64,000 bases of DNA. Source: Odobenus rosmarus divergens. Its lineage: Eukaryota; Chordata; Mammalia; Carnivora; Odobenidae. Below, in pieces: positions 59,335 to 64,000 of this stretch. The position numbers were made by a program, and so were the translations under genes. The stretch is taken from assembly GCF_000321225.1 (NCBI RefSeq), contig NW_004450562.1:691048-755047 (forward strand). Reading direction: 5' to 3'. The notes under the pieces were generated by a model. It did not search any database and was not told the DNA's origin. It worked only from the letters and a program-made list of their open reading frames with translations. The number at the start of each line of letters is the position of its first letter. Position 1 is the stretch's first letter.

Positions 59335-59500
59335 GTTTAAAACAATTTACACACATTAAATCTCAACAATTCCATGTAGTAGGTATTATTCCCATTTTAC
59401 AGATGAGGAAACCGAAGTAATGCGAAGTCAGATAACTTGTTCAAGGTCATACAGCTAGTAAAAGATAGAGTTGGAATTTGAACTTACAGCTGGTAAGTGT
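59335..59500 (-). mobile_element. MIR
   Basis: Well-preserved complement: 'catgtagtaggtattattcc', 'cattttacagatgaggaaac', 'caaggtcatacagctagtaa', 'gttggaatttgaacttacag'. Confidence 0.85.
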
Positions 59501-60403
59501 ATAGTACTTACCACTACTCAAACTGTAACAAGACTTCTTTTTTTGTAATCTAAGTGTTTTTGTTAGCTTTTGATCTGATCTAGTAAAAATTTTTTTACCC
59601 TCTGTAACATTTAGAAATATTTAGTATATCTTCATCTTTGGAGTATTTTGAGATTCAGAACTTATTAACATATTTAATCAGTACTGACAGATTAAATGAC
59701 ATAACTTGACTGGAAGAGTAAAATTTACTCTTTCATGTATGTTATGTTGTTTATTGGCTGGGCTATTATCTATAGCGTAAAGAGGCACTGTTCTGACATT
59801 TAACCAAATTGTACAATTGCATTTTGTCAGTAGATGTTTCACTCTTGCCTTTTTTTACTTTAAAATCTAATACCATAAGTCTAAAAGCAAATTAAAATTG
59901 GTAATTTGATAAAATTTTTCCCTCCAAAGTTCTTGGGAAATGAAATAGTGATGATTCACTTTCTGGAAAATGTTTACTGGTTAATGTTTTATGTAGGGCA
60001 CAAGACTACTCATGTACCTGCATCCATACTGGTCTAGTCCAGCAGAATTAATGGCTCATTCTCCTCCCTAACACCCATCTTTTCCCAAAAATTTGCAGTT
60101 GTCTTTTTGAAAACTTTGAGGCAAAGTCTCCTTTGAAGATATTTGCATGGTGTTTCAGTAGTTGTATGTGGGTGATTGGGTTCTAAGTACCATAGATCTC
60201 CCTACATAGAAATAAGCAGGGAAGTATTGGCACAATCCTGTCATCCATATAAACATTTGATAGGTGTATATACATTCTAAATAATAGAAGTAAAATTTTC
60301 TTTGACTTATTCCCCAGGCCAGAAAAAGTCAATAGTTTCATATTTGTACTTGTCTCTCTAGTCCCTGCCAGCATATTCATTGTTGATTCTGCACTATGTT
60401 CTA

Positions 60404-60588
60404 TTTATTTACTTATGTAAAGATTTTATTTATTAGAGAGCAGCAGTGGGTACGGGAGGGGCAGAGGGAGAGGGAAAAGCAGACTTCCTCCTGAGCAGGG
60501 AGCCCTATGCTGGGGTTGATCCCAGGACCCCGGGATCATGACCTGAGCCAAAGGCAGATGCTTAACTGACTGAACCACCCAGGCACCC
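60404..60588 (-). mobile_element. Carnivore SINE in TASOR intron 1
   Basis: 'aaagattttatttattagag' to 'gaaccacccaggcacccc'. Target CACTATGTTC at 60,392 and CACTACGTTC at 60,589. Antisense to TASOR. Confidence 0.93.
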
Positions 60589-61100
60589 CACTACGTTCAG
60601 TCTTGATTTAGAGATGAAACCTCCATTCCTAAAGTATAATGTCTGTAGCAATTTTATTGGACTGAAGAAAAATGATTTTTAAAGTCTTTCAAGTAAATTA
60701 TTGGAACATGGGTATTTGTTGTATTTTAATCAATACCGGTAGACGTCAGAGAGATGGATTCAGAGAATTGCAGAACACACATGATCCACAGCCCAGTCTT
60801 GGCTGTTTCCTTTTCTTCCATGAATTAGTTACTTTAAATTGGAATGTGTAGTTCACATTATCTTATTTTTATGTTTTGGTAACAGTGGTCCTTTATTTTA
60901 AAAGTTAGTTTGTTTTTACATATATGTAGATACGATTTTTTTGTTTTCTTTTACATATATACATCTTAATACATGGCATTGAATTACATAAATTGGTAAA
61001 ATTGAAAAAAGTGTTCCTTTGACTAAGGAACTAAGCTGTTTCATGACCTAAACTTTACATCTATTCCAACTGCTTAAATATAACATTAAATTGAATATTT

Positions 61101-61296
61101 TTTTTTAAGATTTTTTATTTACTTATTTGACAGAGAGAGACACAACAAGAGAGAAAGCACAAATAGGGGGAGTGGAAGAGGGAGAAGCAGGCTCCCCACT
61201 GAGCAGGGAGCCCGATGTGGGGCTCGATCCCAGGACCCTGGGACAATGACCTGAGCCGAAGGCAGACGTTTAACGACTGAGCCACCCAGGCGCCCC
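61101..61296 (-). mobile_element. Carnivore SINE in TASOR intron 1
   Basis: 'taagattttttatttactta' to 'ctgagccacccaggcgcccc'. Target TAAATTGAATAT at 61,087 and 61,297. Antisense to TASOR. Confidence 0.94.
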
Positions 61297-61882
61297 TAAA
61301 TTGAATATGTTTTTTTGTATGCTACCAGTTATAAAAAAAATACTCTGATAGCATGGATAATATGAAGTCAGGAGACCTGAATTCTAGTTCTAATCCTATG
61401 ATACAATCCTTTTCCTTGTCTGAATTATAAATCTCCTAATGTCTTTCTAAATCTGCACTTCAGTCCCATAAAACATCTATAATCAATTTTGTCAATAAGG
61501 AAACCTTGTGAATTACAAGAGTCAACTCATTAGCCATGTGTCTGACATGTATTTGATTGAAAAACATAATTTTGCTTATTTGTAGGATTTCTGTGTGTGG
61601 AAGAACTGTTGTTACTTCTGTTAACCTTTATAAATCAAAGCGTGTGAGAGCTTTTGGCCCTGTTAAATGCATTAAAATGAGAAAAGAGATTTTACAGAAG
61701 CCATGTAAGCTATAAAGAGCATAATCCTGGACATCAAGTTCTTTTCCTTTTATACCTAATTTCCTGTGTCTAAGCGTTCTGTATAATTTCTTGGTCTAAA
61801 AAGGAAACAATTTTATTTTTCCAGCTCTGTAATGATTAGTTTCAGCTCTTGTATACACATACATAAATTTTTTCTTTTACTT

Positions 61883-62090
61883 AGAGCTCAGGATACAAGA
61901 TTTGGAGCTACGCGGCCTGAATTTGAATCCTACCTGCCCTATTTATTCATTAACTATGTAACCTTGGGCCACATTAGCTGTTAGCTGTTAGGTTCATTTG
62001 TGAAATGGGTATAATTCAACTTCATAGGATGGTTTTAATGATTAAATGAGATAATGCATGTAAACAGTATAGTATCTGAATAGTAATAAT
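61883..62090 (+). mobile_element. MIR
   Basis: 'gagctacgcggcctgaattt', 'taactatgtaaccttgggcc', 'ttcatttgtgaaatgggtat', 'aatgattaaatgagataatg' in forward order. There is a small duplication of 'agctgtt'. Confidence 0.8.
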
Positions 62091-63361
62091 GACCTGCTAA
62101 TGATTAGATTCAGTAATTGTCAGAATACAGAGAAAAATATATTGGATACTTTATTAAGTGAAATAATTACTATATAAAATGTTCTATTCCCCATTTGGAT
62201 AATCACAGGGTTGTTTATTATTGCCTCAAATAATGACCCATAATTAAGATTATGGTACATATGTTTTTTCTTTAAGAGAAGTGACCAAAGGATGTTCAGT
62301 GTTAAGAGGATTATTAAGTACAAAATAGGCAATTTGGGAATGTACATTCAGAACATAAACTTGTTAAATTTCTAATTACCAGCACATTGACTTGAAATCC
62401 TTAAAAATAGTTACAACATTATTTTTGTAGAAATGATAACTGGGAGGGGAAAAAAATTATAACTGCCCTAAGTAGTAAAGCCAACGGAGTCATTTGAAAT
62501 AGAAAATACCTCAGACACAGGCATTTTTTCTATATTTTCATCTTCAATTTTTCCCCCCTGGCAGTCTGCTTGAGTACATTTGACATGACTATAGGGCATA
62601 CTTTGAAATAAAACAACTGTTTAGTACTTCTCTGAGAATTGGAATGTTAATTTCTTATTAAAATGATATTTTTCATGTATGATTAGATCAATGGTGGGAG
62701 TAGTGTTGGGACAGCTTAACTAAGGAAAATAATTTAGGCATATAAAATTTTATAGAAGTTTAATGCCATATGGTACTTTTGGGTGGAGCCATTTTAGATG
62801 TCTGAAGTCACTTTGTTAGAAACAAAAATCAGTCCTGCATAAAACCCAATTTTTAAAATCCTACCTAACCCATTTTGGATGTGAAAGCCTATAAAGACTA
62901 TTCCACATGCTGTTTTCCTTGCCAAGTTTTTCCCAACTTAGTTGGGAACAGTCACAAAGATGTTTTTTCCTACCACATTCTGTAAAACATTTGAATGAGG
63001 GTGTATTTCTTTTAAGCTTTCATTTTGTTTTACGTATTACTGAATTGGTGAATTTGTAAGGCTTAAGATGATAGCAATGATACTTTGGTAGTTGTAGGAT
63101 ATATTTGTATTTAGTTTTAAAAAAATCTTTGACAAAGTTTATTCTTATTTTCTTTACTAACTTATGTAGCTATTCAACTTACTTGGGGCCAGTGCTCACA
63201 GTTCTAGCTACTGGCATATGATAAAGATAGAGTAATGAACAAAGCAGATGCAGTTCTTGCTCTTGTGGACCTTAACAATCAATAGATTATTGAGTATATT
63301 CATCTACAAATTTGATTATAGGACACATTTTGTGTTTAATAGTATGTTCTTTTGAGTGATT

Positions 63362-63373
63362 CCCCCCCCCCCC
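63362..63373. repeat. Poly(C) tract
   Basis: Homopolymer run of about 12 C. Confidence 0.9.
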
Positions 63374-64000
63374 GCTTACCCCTAGTTAGTGTCTATTGCA
63401 TCATAACTGTGTTGGCTTTATTTCTTTTAGTGTGGGATCCCAGAGTAGTAGGAACCATTTATATACACTTTGTTATTGAATGTTACATTTTTACAGACAC
63501 TTTTGTAATATATACGTAGTGTGGTAAATGGATGGATGGATATGTCATTTGAAATCATGTCCTTTAAAACCTAATACTATGTATAGAAACTACAGTAAAC
63601 AGCTGCTCTCTATTATCTTTAAGAATATGTACAAACAGAACACTGTTTTTAGTAGTAGCCTAAAAGTATTTTGACTGTGACATTTATTCTCTTCAGAAAT
63701 AATAACTCAAAATAAGTTAAGGTAATACAGTGTAACATAAGTTCTTTGGATACTTCTATATACAGTGAAATATAAATGGTTCCTTTTTTGGCTTAGGGAA
63801 CATTTATATGTGTAGACTTTTGAAATTTATTAATAAGTTAAACTATTTCATGCATAAAGTGGAAATTTGAAATTATTAGACCACTAATCCACTGGTCCAA
63901 GAACAAATTGGATATTTGACTTTTAAGTATTTTAAAAATTAAATGGGGGGGTGTGGAAAGTTGTAGGAGGGGGGATAAACAATTTCATTGTCTTTATACT

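Larger units (their letters stand above)
56764..64000 (+). other. TASOR: TASOR intron 1 (partial)
   Basis: Begins gtggtg after exon 1 and runs to the window end. I searched by eye for the expected exon 2 start (Ala-Leu-Phe-Gln) and did not find it. The interval 56,830 to 59,330 has no named repeat, only T-runs near 57,538 and 58,307. It holds two reverse SINEs, two MIRs and a poly(C) run at 63,362 to 63,373. The rest, including 62,100 to 64,000, shows nothing recognisable apart from a weak old-repeat stretch near 63,185 to 63,290. Confidence 0.8.

Noticed and set aside
8781..61296. tRNA-like heads (GGCTCAGTCGGTTAAGC) repeated many times
   Set aside because: These are SINE heads derived from tRNA-Lys, with A-tails and target duplications, not tRNA genes. 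Spacing is irregular, so they are not a CRISPR array either.
62540..64000. Search for TASOR exon 2
   Set aside because: No acceptor followed by the expected Ala-Leu-Phe-Gln coding start was found, so exon 2 is taken to lie beyond the window.

Overview
This is a mammalian nuclear genome window, very probably from a caniform carnivore of the arctoid group (bear, seal or mustelid type). The diagnostic signal is about 34 copies of a tRNA-Lys-derived carnivore SINE (head GGGGCGCCTGGGTGGCTCAG, CT-rich body, tail AAATAAATAAAATCTT). Their body resembles arctoid copies more than the dog or cat families as I remember them. The species call is inference. There is no bacterial, plasmid, phage or CRISPR content.

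Layout. (1) 1 to about 26,600, + strand: the 3' part of ARHGEF3 (XPLN), a RhoA/RhoB guanine-nucleotide exchange factor. Eight coding exons, all with GT-AG introns and consistent phase, encode the last 436 residues: most of the DH domain, the PH domain, the acidic Ser/Asp-rich tail and the stop. The first exon is cut by the window edge. The 3'UTR is about 1.85 kb and ends at an AATAAA signal. (2) About 26,600 to 55,600: an intergenic retrotransposon graveyard with no protein-coding gene. It holds 28 SINEs, several old L1 elements in both orientations, younger L1 3' ends inserted into older L1s, L2 and MIR relics, and one processed pseudogene tail of ribosomal protein RPL9. (3) About 55,880 to 56,770: a GC/CpG-rich promoter island and the first coding exon of TASOR (FAM208A), a HUSH-complex subunit, on the + strand. 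(4) 56,764 to 64,000: the start of TASOR intron 1. Exon 2 is not in the window.

The two genes are neighbours in the same orientation, as in human 3p14.3. They do not form a functional unit: ARHGEF3 acts in Rho signalling at membrane and cytoskeleton, TASOR in H3K9me3-based silencing of retroelements in the nucleus.

I found no convincing new biological system. The most useful observations are the RPL9 pseudogene inside an L1, stacked SINE insertions reusing the same target sites, a 132-codon in-frame open extension upstream of the TASOR start, a canonical G-quadruplex motif in the TASOR leader, and a set of young-looking SINEs with perfect or near-perfect target-site duplications that are candidates for polymorphism.
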